Shown here: positions 25,101 to 38,094 of the stretch, one piece after another
Layout: each line of letters starts with the position of its first letter
How positions within the stretch are numbered: the stretch's first letter is position 1
Assembly (NCBI RefSeq): GCF_947623445.1
Contig: NC_135245.1
Span: 7,571,501-7,635,500, forward strand
Direction: 5' to 3'
Source of the DNA: Clavelina lepadiformis
Lineage: Eukaryota; Chordata; Ascidiacea; Aplousobranchia; Clavelinidae
Length of the DNA: 64,000 bases
Position numbers and translations under genes: made by a program
The notes under the pieces: model-generated
The model's database searches: none
Seen by the model: the letters and a program-made list of their open reading frames with translations, nothing else
Told to the model about the DNA's origin: nothing

Positions 25101-28100
25101 GTTCAAATTTAAAAACTATTTATGTGTTATAAAAATCAAAACAGATCAAGACAGAATAAAAATTTCGTTGTTTTACGTAACTCTGCAGTTTGCTATTTTC
25201 AAGTTTTTTCTAGCTCTTGTTGTTGAACATAACAGAAAAATCATGTTAACAATGGCCAAGTACACACCTGTCAGATAAGTTTGCACTAGCTGCTCAGATT
25301 CAAGCTGACTATCTAAATAGGATATCACAATATTTTTTGCAATGCTTTTCAGGTATTTTAGGGACCAAAACAGTCTTTTAAATTTGCACAAAGTTCTCTC
25401 AAAATTTATATTTGTAGAAAATGAGCAGTTAAATCTGGCAATCTCTTAAAATTTCTTACTATTTTCCAAAATCAAACTTTATAAAAACCTGAATTGTTGT
25501 CAGGTGTATCATGTAAAAGTACATCTGCAAACAAAGTTTGTGTTAGCTGCATTAACCAGCAATTGCTTTACAACAATGCAACTTTGATGCTTGTTCATTT
25601 ATTTTAAGGCCTTTAAAAAGGAAAATGTAGAAGAAGTTAAGTATGCAAATCAGTATGAAGAAGCCAGGATAAAGGCACTCGAAGAAATAAAGAAAAAAGA
25701 AGCACAACGATTGCAAGAGGAAAAAGAACGAGCTCGAATATTACAGCAACAAATGGCGGTACATTAAAGAAAACATACATTTTTTAATTGTTCATTGAAT
25801 TAGTGTTTTATTCATCATCACACTAGTGGTATTAAAATAAATTTCATTACTTCATTAGGAACTTAAAGCTCGTGAACAACAAGCTGCTTTACTACAAAGG
25901 GAAGAGGAAGAGATATTGCGTGAACAGTGGGAGTTGGAAAAACTTCAGGAAGAACGTGGAAAAGTTGAAGAACAAAGGAAGAAAGGCCAGTTGCAGAGGT
26001 TGGTCATGTATTAGCGTTTTTTTATTTATATCAAACATAGTAAAGTTGTTATCGGCGTGGTTGTTGTTGCGTGGCACAAATCTCATCTTTCTTTAGATTT
26101 CTTCATCACCAGTACAAAGCACAACTTCGAAGAAGAGCCCAGCAGATTCAAGAGGAACTTGAATTTGACCGAGAAATTCTCAGAAAGCTGCAGGAAGAAG
26201 AGAAAAAGAGCAAGGAAGTGCAGACTGCTCGTCAACAAAAAGCTAAAGAAGATGTTGAATGGATGAAGCAGGTTTGAGCTGATAATATCAGTATTACAAC
26301 AATTCTCCTGGAACACTAAACTTCTGAAACTGCAATATTAGCAATACAATTTTTTTATATCCATAATAAATTATGTGAAGAATTTGTTTTTTATTTGAAG
26401 GTTCTTGAACAACAACTGAAATTGGAGAAAGAACGTGAGGCAGAGCTTGATCTTATTTACAGAGAAGAAGCAAGGAGAGTTTGGGAGCAGCGTGAAGAAG
26501 AATGGAGAAAAGAGCGATTGGCACGAGAGAGACTCATGGCAGAGGTAGTAATGTGCTACTGATTAAGCTATCACTTTCAACAGCATTAACTTCATTTTAA
26601 CATTTATGATAGCGGTTGTAAATTTTTTTATTTTTTGCTGGGCATGTCCATTAAATATGGGCATTGTGCACTGTGTGGCTTTTTATTAGCAGCAAATGAT
26701 TATGTGCAGCAGTTGTTTATACCACAAAATTTTTATGGAATTAGTTAACTTTTGAGTATTTTGTACGTTTGTCATGTGTTAGCTTGGCAAACTGTATACA
26801 AATTAAGTGGGCACATTCACAAGCTTGGAGTGAAGACTTATGGTGATACTGTGGTTTTGTAACTGCGTCAGGTGCTTGGTGAAAGGTCTCAACAAATGAA
26901 GGATCGTGCAGAAGATAATCGCCAACAACAACAGGAACTTCTTCATGAGCGTGAAGAACTCTTGCTTTGTCTCGAGGATGCCCAACATACTGCTAGAAAA
27001 GAGAAGCAGGAAACAGAACGAAGAAAGCAAATGAGGTTGGTTTAGGCGTAAAGTGTGAATAAATTCTCTGTCAGTCAGTAGGATGAAAACAATGACAAAA
27101 TATTTTAAATCAATAAAGTATAACTTCGAAGTTGATTTAATCAGCGTTCAGTTTTGTCCTTAATCATTTTTGATTCTACATTCATGTGTTTGTCTACTTT
27201 TTCCAATCATTGACCGATTTTGAAAAGCCAGACTGCAAAATCTATGTTAGGGAAATACAACTGAGGTCTTTATCTCTCATTGGCATGTTCTAATAGACTT
27301 TTAACACATCTGTATTGTTGGATGTGTCAAACATACGGCTCACAAATAAAAAACAAAACAACAAAGATTTCAATTTGGCCTGCAGAATAACTTTGAGAAA
27401 TATCACCAATTAAAGTGAACCCCAATCTACACTGTTGTTCTTAGCTGCTACTATTTTAATTTTTTCAGTCTCCATTCACCTGCCACTAACTGAGAAACAA
27501 AATAAAATTGAGAACAAACAACAAAACATGATAGTCTGTATCAGCGGTGGCCAATCAGTCAGAGACTAAGAGCCTCATTTTTACTGTTTTAACCGCAAAC
27601 AGCCACATCATACACATAAATATCACACCGTCTCTTCCTCACTCACATACACACCTTTGTTCAGCTACATTTAAAAACGCCATTCTGACGAACAGGGCCA
27701 TCTTGACGACATAAACAGTTTCACACAGGACTGAGCACGCACTTCCCAACAGCGGTTCGAACGAAGCAGGTGAATTAGAAAATCTGAGCCAAAGTTGACT
27801 TAAGCATATTCATGCGAGTTATACTGTACACGTACAGTGTACACCCTAAAAAGCACAAATACAATATAAACGAAAGTGCCGCAGGTTGGTCTATATCTAC
27901 CTGGTGTTCCGATTATACATGTTTGGATGTAGTTTGGAATGCTTCTTTTTGGCAGTACCAGATTTTTTAGAAAGAGGCCAAGTATTTTTGTATTGCGTAT
28001 GTGGGAAATTTATGATGCGTCCTTTGGAAAGATTTATTACACTTATTATAGTTTAGTGGGCTGTTGTTGTATTTTCACTTCCTTTTCAAACATTTGCTTT

Positions 28101-30297
28101 CAAGCAAGTAACTATTGTGATGTCATTGTCATAATAATGCGTGTCACTCTGTATTTTTATCTGAGTTTTGTTTGAATAATATAATAATCTGATGGGCCAA
28201 TAGACCCCAACTGCTAAAAAACAGTTATAAAAAGCTAGAATCTAATAAGTTATGGGTATGCTTAATTTGTTATTGTTATTGTAGTTGAAGTTATGAAGTT
28301 CAGAGGTCTGGCCCATATCATGTCAAATAGTCCGTTTGTGATCGTCCCTTAAACTAAACTTTGATTGACACAATAGATAAATAGTTAAGAAAAAGCCGTT
28401 AAAAGCTGAAGTAACCGAAAATACCAAAAGTAGCAAAATAACAAAACTAACAACATAGCATCAATCAAAGAGCAATCAGTCACATGTTAACCTCACAAGC
28501 AATTGTCTGAACGAAGCTACTTTGAATGATTATAATAAAATATCAAATTAACAGTTTTCAAAGTAGAACCATGTAAACCTTAAAACAATGAAAATGCATT
28601 AACCATCACTTTTAGGGTGAATATAATAGTATAAAAACCCATTATTGTTTGTTGCTTCATTATGCAGTGAAGTTGCAAAAGCCTTGTTTTTGAAAAATCC
28701 CACTTGGGACACTATAAACCTAAATTAAATAAAAATGCATAAAACAGATAAAAAATGTGTTTGTGTTATCAGAATTTGTATAAAGACAAGCATACTTACT
28801 GGGGTTCGAGCAATGAAGGATCATTGCCAAGTCAAGGAAAGACTCTTCAGTCTAAGGATAAAGATTTCGATACCACATTTTGATAAAAATATGTGTTTAA
28901 GCAACTTATTTTTAAATCAGTCATACATAACGCCAATTAATTTTAGCTAGATCTTATCTAATTTTTTGATTTCTAAGTAAATTATGTCCAATACATTTTT
29001 GATCATCAGGCATGAGGAACTGGATCATCAGATGACAGAACGTGAACACCAGAAACGGGCTATCATTGATGAAACAGCTCGGGTGCAGGAGAGAGAGAAA
29101 AAAGAGAAAGAGGAGTATGAGAGAGCAATGAGTGAGGAAGTTGCAAGGATGAAACATCTTGGATTTGTTCAACAGGTAAATCACTCTAACAACAACATAT
29201 ATCATACACTACTGTGCTTTAATGAAAGCCCGCCACCCTTCTCTGTCTGTTGCTATACTTCCAACCTTTGCCATACTTACAGTTACTCTCCCACTCTACT
29301 CTGTTATAATGTCTGTCCATTTTGCTTTGTCTTCCTCTTGCTCTTCGTCCTTCTACACATCTTTCCATAATGTCGAAAAAATTTTCAGTTTGGTCTAAAG
29401 TGGTCCAGCTTTTTCCTTTCATATTGTTTTTAAGCCAAGATTTTGATTAAACGTATTTCATAAAAATTTGATTTTATTACCTGATTGATTTAAATAAAAA
29501 TTGATTTTTTTTATTCAATTTATAACTTTGTTAACCTTATGCCTTACTACCATCAAACGTCTTATCTACTTTTTTTCGTCATTCTCTTTTACCCCTAAAG
29601 TTGACTTTATTGAAAAAAATTGCCCTACCAACAGCATAAGTGTTTAATGACATGTTTCCTACTTTTGCGTTGATGTCACCAATAATTATTACACCGTCTT
29701 TCTTGGGTGTTCTAGTTAGAAATAACGCAGTCGCTGACAGGGTTATAACCTATAGTTGAGAACACATTTAGGTACTTTTTTCCCTCATCATCAATGCCAC
29801 TCCACGTTCTTTTCCTCTTTCAGGCCAGAGTAAAACACTGTATAGTTATTTTGAGCGGAAAATTAACTTTTTCCTGTCCATATAACTTCAAAGAACCCTG
29901 CTATTCCAATATTGTATCCATTCAAGTCATAAGCTAAAAGACGAAATTTTCCCAGAACCTTTAGCAACTAAAGGCTTCCAGTTTCTGGAAGGAATTTTGA
30001 AAAGAGAACTTTTTTGGGATTATGTCCCACTACGATTATTCACATTCTGTCCTCTCATACTTCTTGAAACATTTTGCTTGTCCTTGGTTGTGTTACAATG
30101 AATTCTTGTAACTTTATGGGCGCAAATTGGCCTGAAGGCAATCGCTTCTTGTAGCTTTTATCGTTTAAGAATACATGGAGTTTATAAAAATCTGTGTTTT
30201 GTGTTACCCCTTCACGGTTTTATCGCTCTTTAATATCTAATGCATTCCATTCAATGTTTAGAGACGACCGAGATCGAGCAGGTTAGCCTGGGATTAA
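22135..30297 (+). CDS. TCHP: Trichoplein keratin filament-binding protein (11 exons)
   Basis: Exons: 22135-22325, 23840-24007, 24250-24292, 24846-24971, 25609-25758, 25859-25998, 26097-26271, 26401-26544, 26872-27035, 29010-29175, 30262-30297. Total 1503 nt, 500 residues (human TCHP has 498). The start MALPTIPSPW matches the human MALPTLPSYW. The whole protein is charged, Glu/Arg/Gln-rich coiled coil. The strongest match is exon 7: HHQYKAQLRRRAQQIQEELE and DVEWMKQ. Exon 11 is short (RRPRSSRLAWD, stop) and is inferred from the phase-0 acceptor, the family-like AW ending and the fitting total length. Trichoplein in vertebrates is a centriole/centrosome protein that activates Aurora A, restrains cilium assembly and binds ninein and keratins. 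Intron 10 holds a LINE remnant; introns 1 and 9 hold hAT relatives. Confidence 0.92.
23437..23663. mobile_element. hAT-like MITE remnant in TCHP intron 1
   Basis: The left end CAGTGCTTCTCAAC (23437-23450) pairs with the right end GTTGAAAAGCATTA (23650-23663), 11 of 14 bases in inverted orientation. Flanks GTTTAGGG and GTTTACAA could be a decayed 8-bp duplication. The size is about 227 bp with no coding capacity. Confidence 0.45.
27542..27630. mobile_element. hAT MITE end in TCHP intron 9, relative of 57305-57659
   Basis: CAGCGGTGGCCAATCAGTCA followed by AGACTAAGAGCCTCATTTTT and GCCACATCATACACA aligns without large gaps to the first 85 bases of the intact element at 57305. I could not find a matching right end, so the copy is truncated or diverged on that side. 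Confidence 0.6.
29200..29940 (-). pseudogene. Internally deleted LINE (endonuclease plus RT C-terminal remnants)
   Basis: On the minus strand, 29935-29620 gives endonuclease-like pieces in several frames: GFFEVIWTGK, RGVALMMREKS and GVIIIGDINAKVG. These match the apurinic-endonuclease motifs EVRWTG, GVALMM and GDFNAKVG of craniofacial-development-protein-2-like/RTE-type elements. Downstream, 29422-29219 reads MERCVEGRRARGRQSKM followed by NRQRRVAGFH, like the EGRRxRGRQxxxW...DRxxWR end of LINE ORFs. Order and strand agree with one element that has lost most of its reverse transcriptase. Frameshifts and stops make it dead. It lies in intron 10 of TCHP, opposite to the gene. Confidence 0.7.
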
Positions 30298-31508
30298 TTT
30301 GTTACCTCCATCTGGCAATCATCTTTCAATCATGATTCAAGTCGTATACGCTCTCCGCTCCGACACTTTTCACTCATCTTGTTAATGCAATTTTTTATCA
30401 GATTTGTTTATTATAGTAGGCTATGTTCTATTGCATTAACTATGGGAATATACTGTGAGATCTTTCATATAGTTTTGATTTTGTGATAAATAGAAGTGTA
30501 CTTTGTGATGATACCACGGCTTCGTTTAACACTGTGTTATAGGACAGTTGAAGTATGAAAAGGGTTAAATTTCTCTTCATATTAAGAGTCAGTTAGTCTA
30601 CAATTAGATCCGAAGGGTTTAGTTGGACAAAACAAATGTAGCAAATGCAGGGCTAGCCAACGGGAGATAATGTGAGGTAAATGGTCCTTTCTGCGTGTTT
30701 CGGAAGACGATAGCAAAAAATTGGTAAAATCATTACAGCATATATTTTATAACCACGCGCTAAATAACTAATATTAACTGACGTCTGACAAAAAACAGCG
30801 TCGCAACATGTGATAGACAATACATCACGGAAGTTCGTTAAAATGCATAATCATAACAAGTTAAAAAAGATGATTAAAATGGTGAAAAGGGTTGCAGGCT
30901 AGAACAAACAGCAAATCAACAACAAATTTTGAGAAAGATAGAACCTCTTCAGTAAACAGGATTTAACTAGCAGTATCATCCTTCATCCAATATGACAAAT
31001 TGTCAAATGAAATAAAAAAACGTTTCTAAGACTGCTGACCACAACACCTCTAAAAATCCTTTGTCGTAGGCTATGTTAACATTTTTTAACTGGGTTAATT
31101 GCAATTATTTTTTAAATCTGCTATTTCATGTTTAAATAAAACGTTATTTAATTGCAAACAAATAAATCTTCCTCTTAGGTGCAATTAGATTTTACTGCAG
31201 AGAACCATTCCCCAGTGATAAAACGTTTTTTCTTTAATAATGCCAAAAACAACAAGAAAATTATAAGCGTGTAGTCTCCAGCACATGCGAGTACAGTACA
31301 AGTACCTGGCACAATAATTAAATGTTTTCTTTAAATTTAGAGTAGCCTAATACCGCTAAAATAATAATTTTGGTAAATTTTTTAACTGATTCACATCTTT
31401 ATCGCCATTGACGATTCTTTTACGCTGGAAAAATGGTGGCTTTATAAAATGTTGAAGCGCTTTCGTGAAAATTAGACAATGACTTTGTAACTGTTTTGGA
31501 CTATTTCA
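30298..31508. other. Intergenic region between TCHP and the tetraspanin (convergent 3' ends)
   Basis: Both genes end toward this 1.2 kb stretch, so it should hold both 3' UTRs. I see no clear repeat, no exon and no well-placed polyadenylation signal that I would commit to. Confidence 0.5.
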
Positions 31509-34500
31509 TCAATCAAGCTCTTTTCGAAGAGAGCAGGAAGTTATCATAGCTATAACCTAAAACATAAGGAATACTTGTCTTAATTCGGTATAATGTTTAA
31601 GAATAACTGATGTATCAAGCTAATGTATGAACTGAAACACACCTCAATAACGGCGATTCCAGCAGCCGCTACACCAATGATTAGTAGATTGTCCTTGACG
31701 AATTTTTGTATCTCCAACGTGCAGCCCTGTGCAGCAAAAACGGGTGGTTTAGTTCAACGCCCCGTTTTTCAAAATAGATCACATTATGCTGTAGGTGACC
31801 TTGTGGTGGTTAGCACCACTGCACTTTGAATGGGCAGTTTTCTTTTTTTTTGTGTTTATTTCCACATTTCTCATGTTTTTTCCTTTAATATGTTTATTAG
31901 CCTACCTTTGTTTTTAAATCGCTAGCGTTGTAGGTATATTCATCCATTACATTTGTTCAGTTCGATTTTGGGGGCTGTATCCGTTAATTGTACAATAGAT
32001 AACTTTTAATACGCTCGTAGGTTTTAGCTTTGTGAGCATCGAGTTGGTACTTCAACAGAGAAAGACACGCAACTTCTGTTGGATTCAGATATTGCTATTT
32101 CTCGGAGCCGTAACGGCGTCTAAACGAGATCTTTCACTCTCTTTTTTCGACCACTATCCATGAGTATACGAAAAGCACTCGTGGTGAAGGAGTAGTTGTA
32201 AAGAATCTACATAAACCAGAGATCTAGTCATGTTTTCAAACGATCGCAATTTAGTCCTTTTTTGACTTTATTAATGGAATTGTTCAGAATTCGGAAAAAG
32301 TGTTATGACCTTATTGCAACTCACTTGTATACTCAAAACATCTGATCTGTGCACTGCCGCATTTTTTTCAGGTGTCCAGATAACCTTAGCATTGAGTAGT
32401 TAGCACTTTAGCATTGTGGAGTTTAGAGCAACAAACACAAATTTTGTTTCAAACGCCATAAATGTAACGCAGACTTCGCCATATTTGTTGAAACCCATGC
32501 AGTAATCCTAATTGGGCTCGCCTTCCACTTTGCTAATACTGTATCAGCCAAAGAAATTTGGCCAACTCGCATCTCAATCGGTGATAAGAGCTCTCGTGTA
32601 TGTACTGTGCTGTGAATACTTTACTTCTGTGGTAGCCTACTACGTAGAATTGTAAGGCGAGTCGTTACACCCGTACAGTAACAGTACATTCTGCCATAAG
32701 GTACAGGTATTAACAGTACATTACACTAAGGTACAGGTATTAACATTACATTACATAAGGTACAGGTATTACAGTAACAGTACATTCTGCCATAAGGTAT
32801 TAACAGTACATTCTGCCATAAGCCATAAGGCTATATTCTTTATTAGGCTAATTAATTATATACGTAAAAGTGAGTAAACGCACATCAAAGCTATCTATTT
32901 GAATGATGTCAGTGAGACTTTTTTCGAATAGGAATACATTTTCTTAAACTTTTAAACATACCTCAGTGTTTACATAGTTTGTCAGAGTAGATTTTGGCAG
33001 TGAGACATTTTTGCACATTATCAAGTCTTTATAAGACTTTCCAACCGATATGCAACAGCTGTCAGGCCAGGTATGATTAAAGTAAGTTGCAGGAACTGTA
33101 ACAAGATGGAAAAACTATGCTCGTTGGAGAAAACGTGTAGAATACGAACAACTTGAATACAATATAAAGGCGGAAGAAAATGAAAAACTGATACTTAATG
33201 TACAGTATGAGGAAACGTTTCTAATCATGTTCTAACAGCTTATACAGTAACATAAGACCGAGAAGAATTTCCCAGCGGAAGTTTTGAAATAAAGAGCTAT
33301 TGTTTTTATAGTTTTGGTTATTTGGGCAGTAGCTAACCCACTATAGATACCATTCAAATAAGGTTTTTGGAGATCTAGAATTTAAAGCTAACCACATTTG
33401 GGCCGGAAAAAGTAATTCACAAAACATTTATCTTGTTTAAAATATTATCCTTACAACCCTTACCATTTGTAGCATTTATAGATGTTGAAACTGGGACAAC
33501 GACGGTTTCGTTTCGTACAGGGTAAAATTTTTCGTAGTCGTTAATTCCATTGGAGCCACAACACTGAAACTAAGAAAGCAACTCGGTGTGATGTCATCGA
33601 ACTAAAATATGTAGGTTGTCGCTGAAAACTCGACTAACCGAACGTCATAATCACACTTCATATAATCAATACAATATAAGATCACACTTACAAACTGCTG
33701 GACGGTATCTAGGACAGCTTGCTCGCTGCTAACGGTTCCGTTGCCAACGATATATGTAGTTAGCTGAGTATCAATGTCTGTTGCAAATCCCTTTAAAATA
33801 TAAATGGATGCGTTTTAATCTTCTTGCAGTGAACATTTCACAGTTTTTCTAAATAAAACGGTTTTAGGCAAATTAACGTTTGCTGTTGAAAGGAAGTGTC
33901 ATAGTTTTCCCGAAAGAGGTGTCTACAATCCATACGCCTAAACACTGCAATGCAAGTGGTTTTACATGAGGTTTTCAACGAATAACGAGAGTGCCGAAAT
34001 ATAAATTAAACAATAGGTTATAAATTATAGTTAACTATAGCATAAGCTATAGGAAGTAAGCTACAACAACAAAGGGCCACTTAATTTTACTACTTCCCAC
34101 CACTTGATTGCAAGTTTAGTCAAAAAACTGAAAACCAACACTCATTGTTGGCTGATATTTAGTACACCTGACGCAAATTATTATAAAAGTCATTTTTACC
34201 TGATATCCATACACAAACGCGACCACGGTGACTGCTACTTGGCCCAGCAGCAAAAAAAGCAATGCAACAAAGTACTGCAAAAAGATAATCATAGGCATTA
34301 GGCCAAGTGATTGTTGTTACAAAACGTTCAGGTTTGACGTTAATGCAACTTAGTATACCTGGGCGGCCTGTTATGGATATAAGTTGAAACTATGACAATA
34401 ATGTAAACCATATTTAAGAAAAAATATCTATTTTGATGATAATATACCAGTCCAAGCATGCCCCTGCTTTCTGACACTGCACCACAGCACCCAACAAATG

Positions 34501-35039
34501 AGACCAAAATGACAAAGGCACCCAAAGCAATAAGAGCAACACCAACCGCACCCAGCTGTGATGATGTAATTGTAGGCGACAGTGTCATTAGAATGCTTTT
34601 TCCAACATCGGTGTACTCGAGTAGTAGGCCACCGGTAAACATTGCCACTCCAGCCATCTATAATGTATAACACTTTATTTTAAACCTGTTACAAATGTCA
34701 CAAAGTTTTAAAGGACTTGATATAGTACAAAAACTACAGGTTTGATTTGTATAAATAACAGTAACTACTTGTCGTTTATTTTGGTATCTCCACTATATAA
34801 ATTTCACACAATAATTTTACTCTTAAAATTGTTATATATTGTTCTTACTTTTTTATTGAATTAACTTGAAAAAATGCACTTAGTTGTTAAATTTATAATA
34901 TTTATGTTAGTGATACCAACAAATATAGGTGTTGCTCAAATGTAAGCTTAAAAGATTCCTTACCGTACCCAGTTCATCTACATACCAAACAAATGACGTT
35001 GAAAGACACCAAACAAATTTTTGCCCCTTTTTCTCCCAT
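31509..35039 (-). CDS. Tetraspanin (8 exons)
   Basis: Exons on the minus strand: 35039-34986, 34657-34448, 34274-34200, 33790-33692, 33569-33464, 33095-32962, 31726-31643, 31556-31509. Total 810 nt, 269 residues, typical for the family. Membrane spans are at about residues 8-30, 50-72 (LGAVGVALIALGAFVILVSF, then VGCCGAVSES), 89-110 (YFVALLFLLLGQVAVTVVAF) and 233-258 (DNLLIIGVAAAGIAVIE, then VIAMITSC). The large extracellular loop (about 112-230) carries the hallmark CCG (FQCCGSNG), a second pair (WPDSCC) and two further Cys (IMCKN, EGC), which fits a disulfide-stabilised loop; N-linked sites such as NGT and NET are present. The tail is short (SLRKELD). Tetraspanins organise membrane protein complexes. 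I cannot assign an orthologue. The exon 5 acceptor is ambiguous by 6 nt (start at 33569 or 33563, both in frame). Confidence 0.92.
32675..32830. repeat. Minisatellite, about 33-bp imperfect tandem repeat
   Basis: The words ACAGTACATTCTGCCATAAG and GGTACAGGTATTAACA(G)TACATT alternate through the stretch, giving four to five imperfect units. It lies in the intron between exons 6 and 7 of the tetraspanin. Confidence 0.85.
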
Positions 35040-35411
35040 TTTTGTTGTTGTGAGTAAAACTTTTAAAAAACTTTAAAAGAGATTACAATATTCAATTATG
35101 TCTAATTAAACTGAAATTGAAGGATATTAGAAATAAACCAGAAAAACAGAAAACGCGATTGCAAGTTTGTGTTGCACGTCAAGCATTCAAAAGGATTTAT
35201 TTTCAAACGTGCGGAGCATCGACGATGCAGTCACAAAATATTTCTCCTTCTGAATGTAAGACGTCAAACATTTTTCACCAGCACAAAATACCGGAAATCA
35301 TTCAAAGTTTTCAACTTCTTCGTTGTGCTTTCAACTTCGGCTATTCATTGATTAGCAGAATTTAACCTGCTTTTATGCGTAGTGTTTCCATACCTTCTGT
35401 CGCTTACTGGG

Positions 35412-35511
35412 GTAAAGCTGGTTACCGGTTATCTGGATTCTTATTGAGTTACCTATCTGTGTATAAAGTTGGTCATAATGAATAAGTAGCCAGGGAACCG
35501 GTAACCAAGTT
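35412..35511. repeat. Foldback element, arms about 31-35 bp
   Basis: The left arm AGCTGGTTACCGGTTATCTG(GATTCTTATT) at 35416-35446 pairs with the right arm AATAAGTAGCCAGGGAACCGGTAACCAAGTT at 35481-35511 in inverted orientation, with a few mismatches. A single arm-like sequence (TATCGGTTCCCTGGTTACTTATT) occurs at about 44576-44599 in an intron of DPP copy A, so it is dispersed. Confidence 0.6.
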
Positions 35512-37592
35512 CACTGCGTTCTGTGGCTTTAGTCGTTTCAAATTTGACCAACGCTGTGCTAAACGTTTTGCTGGTTTCCAACAACAGCCTCCTTACGATG
35601 AATACGAAAGTGGCTGACCTCAGCTTTTTAGCACAGTGGCATACACTATGCTTCTAACTGCGATTGCAAGTTAACCGTTCTGACAGCAATTTCCGCAATA
35701 TAAAAAAGAACACAAACCCACGCTCATGTATGTCATGGTAAAATTTAAATACCTATTTCATCACATTTCATGGAAAAACTAAACCTGATTAAACGAATTT
35801 GTAATTACCCTGACTTTCTAACAATACATTATCCAGCTTTTGTAATAATTACAACGATCCACCAAACCTGACAAATCTTTGATCGTGAGTTTGAAGTGGC
35901 TTTTCCTGCGAGACTTCGGTACGTAAATATAAGCAGAGAGTTATCACAAATTTATCTCTAACTTTAACGTCAATTTAACCTCAAATAACTAAGTTTAACG
36001 TTTTGCGTATTCTTTTTCCAAACAGTGGATCTATTACAACGAGCTGTGTCTTCTTCACGGTGAAATATAGTGACTTTGAAGTTGCAATCTTTCTGCATAA
36101 ACTGTATTGTATTATATTTACCTTTAGTTTCTGTGAAAACTTATCCTAATGACTGTATAACTATGAGGTTTATAATTCTATATAAAGACACTGTGATTCA
36201 GTTTGAGGTTGGACGCCACGTAATGCTTTTCACAAGGTACATTCCGACTCTTTATACAAACTTGGTCAGCACACTACAAGGATGCAGTACTAGTAGGCTC
36301 GTGCGCTATTGAAGTACGACGTATTGCGTCAGCGGATATTACGTTTAGCTCAAAGAGGCAAATGTGTTTGTTAGGCCTGCAGATTTGTCGCAACAAAAAT
36401 AAATTGCCTTTAGCATTCCGGTGGTATAGCAAAACTATTACACTGTGTTAAAGTTAAAGCAGCAGCAATTTTCAGCCTGCACTTGTTTAACTGCTTAGTT
36501 ATTGTAAAACGAATATGCAGCTCTGGAATAATTTGTTACGCTTTGTGTTACAGCTTATATTAAATGATTCTAAAGGCTTTTTATTTTTCCTGCAACTACC
36601 TTACTGTCTATAAACCCGGATATATTTGTTTAGTAAGCTCAGTTGTTTCTGCCCGGAAATTGATAAACACTTTAAGAAAAACTATGATTAGAAATACACA
36701 TTATCAGAATACCAATTTACGCAATTACATTTGACTTGTTTTGGTTATTAACGTTTTTACCTGTTTCACCTTTGCTTATACAGTAGTAGACTACACGAGA
36801 TTCTACAAAAATGTGGCGAAAATCATGTGCTACCGATCCTGTGACCAAATCTTTCCACACAAAATTCTACGGCTTATAACGCATGAAAATGTATTTGCAC
36901 ATAAGCGCGACGTATATAGTAGCCCATACAATTTTGAAATGGTTTGTAAGGTTTTTGTGAATAACGCTTATTGTATGTGTCATAGGCTGCGCAAAACTTA
37001 TTTCCTTGTTACTATATTTGCTCGGAAGTACCCTATTTGACAAGACAGCCTACGTGCAAAGTTCTCCGCTGGAGTTTTTGTTTCAGAAGAACTGCTGTCT
37101 TAACGGAAATATTACTACTAAGCCTTACTATAGTAACCCCACAACAGAAAAAATATATATACACGGGGATCAGTAATTACGCATGTAAAAAAATATTCTT
37201 CACAAGCCTCAAGAAAGAAGTACACTACAAAGAAGCTTTAACAAAAAGACACACAAATAGAAACTGTGCAAGGCACACTAGTACACTCACTTTATCTTAC
37301 AAATCTATCTTTTTGTTTTGTTTATGGTTGCATATCATGTGTTTTAAAAATCAAACTTTAGACAAAGTTTTCACATCTCTCTTGTCTTGCAAATCTATCG
37401 ATTATATAGGTCGGTCAGACTGTCACAGACAGTAGCCTACCACCATACAAGCGCTTGCTTTCGGCTTTCGCGCGGGAAAATAACTGTTCCAAACTTGTAA
37501 ATCGTAAATTATCCCTTGTGGATGTAAATTAAAATACGAGTAAATCAATTAGGCCTACAGATTATCGCCTTAATTCTAACGTCGTTTGACGT

Positions 37593-37915
37593 TGTAGTTC
37601 CTAAACTACGGTGTGTATACGCGTTCCGCTAGTGGTACGCGATGGTCTTCCAGGTGGTACGCGAATAACTAGTTTAGTTTTACTAGACATCAGTCAAAAT
37701 AATAATCGTATAAGATCTTTCAGGATCCCCATAAGCATTACTTTTATTGACATAGCGCGCTGTTTTTATGCAGCTTCAACAAGATTCACGCTTTACTTCC
37801 TTCGTGGATTTGATGTACTGCGTAGTTATTTTTGTTCGTTTTCTTCTTAGTTTTGCAGTTATTAGGTCTACTTGAAAAGTTATGCAATAAGTTAGTAGTA
37901 TTGTAGCGTTAAAGA
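37593..37915. mobile_element. hAT MITE, 3'-truncated copy
   Basis: From TGTAGTTCCTAAACTACGG through CTAGTGGTACGCGATGGTCT and TCCAGGTGGTACGCGA it is collinear with the first 100 bp of the intact element at 15753. A second block (about 37880-37910, TTAGTAGTATTGTAGCG) matches the element interior. The right inverted repeat is absent. Confidence 0.65.
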
Positions 37916-38094
37916 TATCGGTCAGACATTAACTAACAAAACGTCAGGACAAGACAAAGAACTATTTTTTTTCAAAGCCAACACATCTTTTATAATATAT
38001 GAAGCCAATGATCTGATGACAACCTCGGAATATAAGCTGTATGCCAAGCGTACGGAAAATGCAGAAATAGATAAATACGCAACCAAGTCACCAA

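Noticed and set aside
36741..37435. Two adjacent reading frames (99 and 132 aa) in the divergent intergenic region
   Set aside because: No family resemblance, no splice pattern, and composition typical of translated AT-rich DNA.
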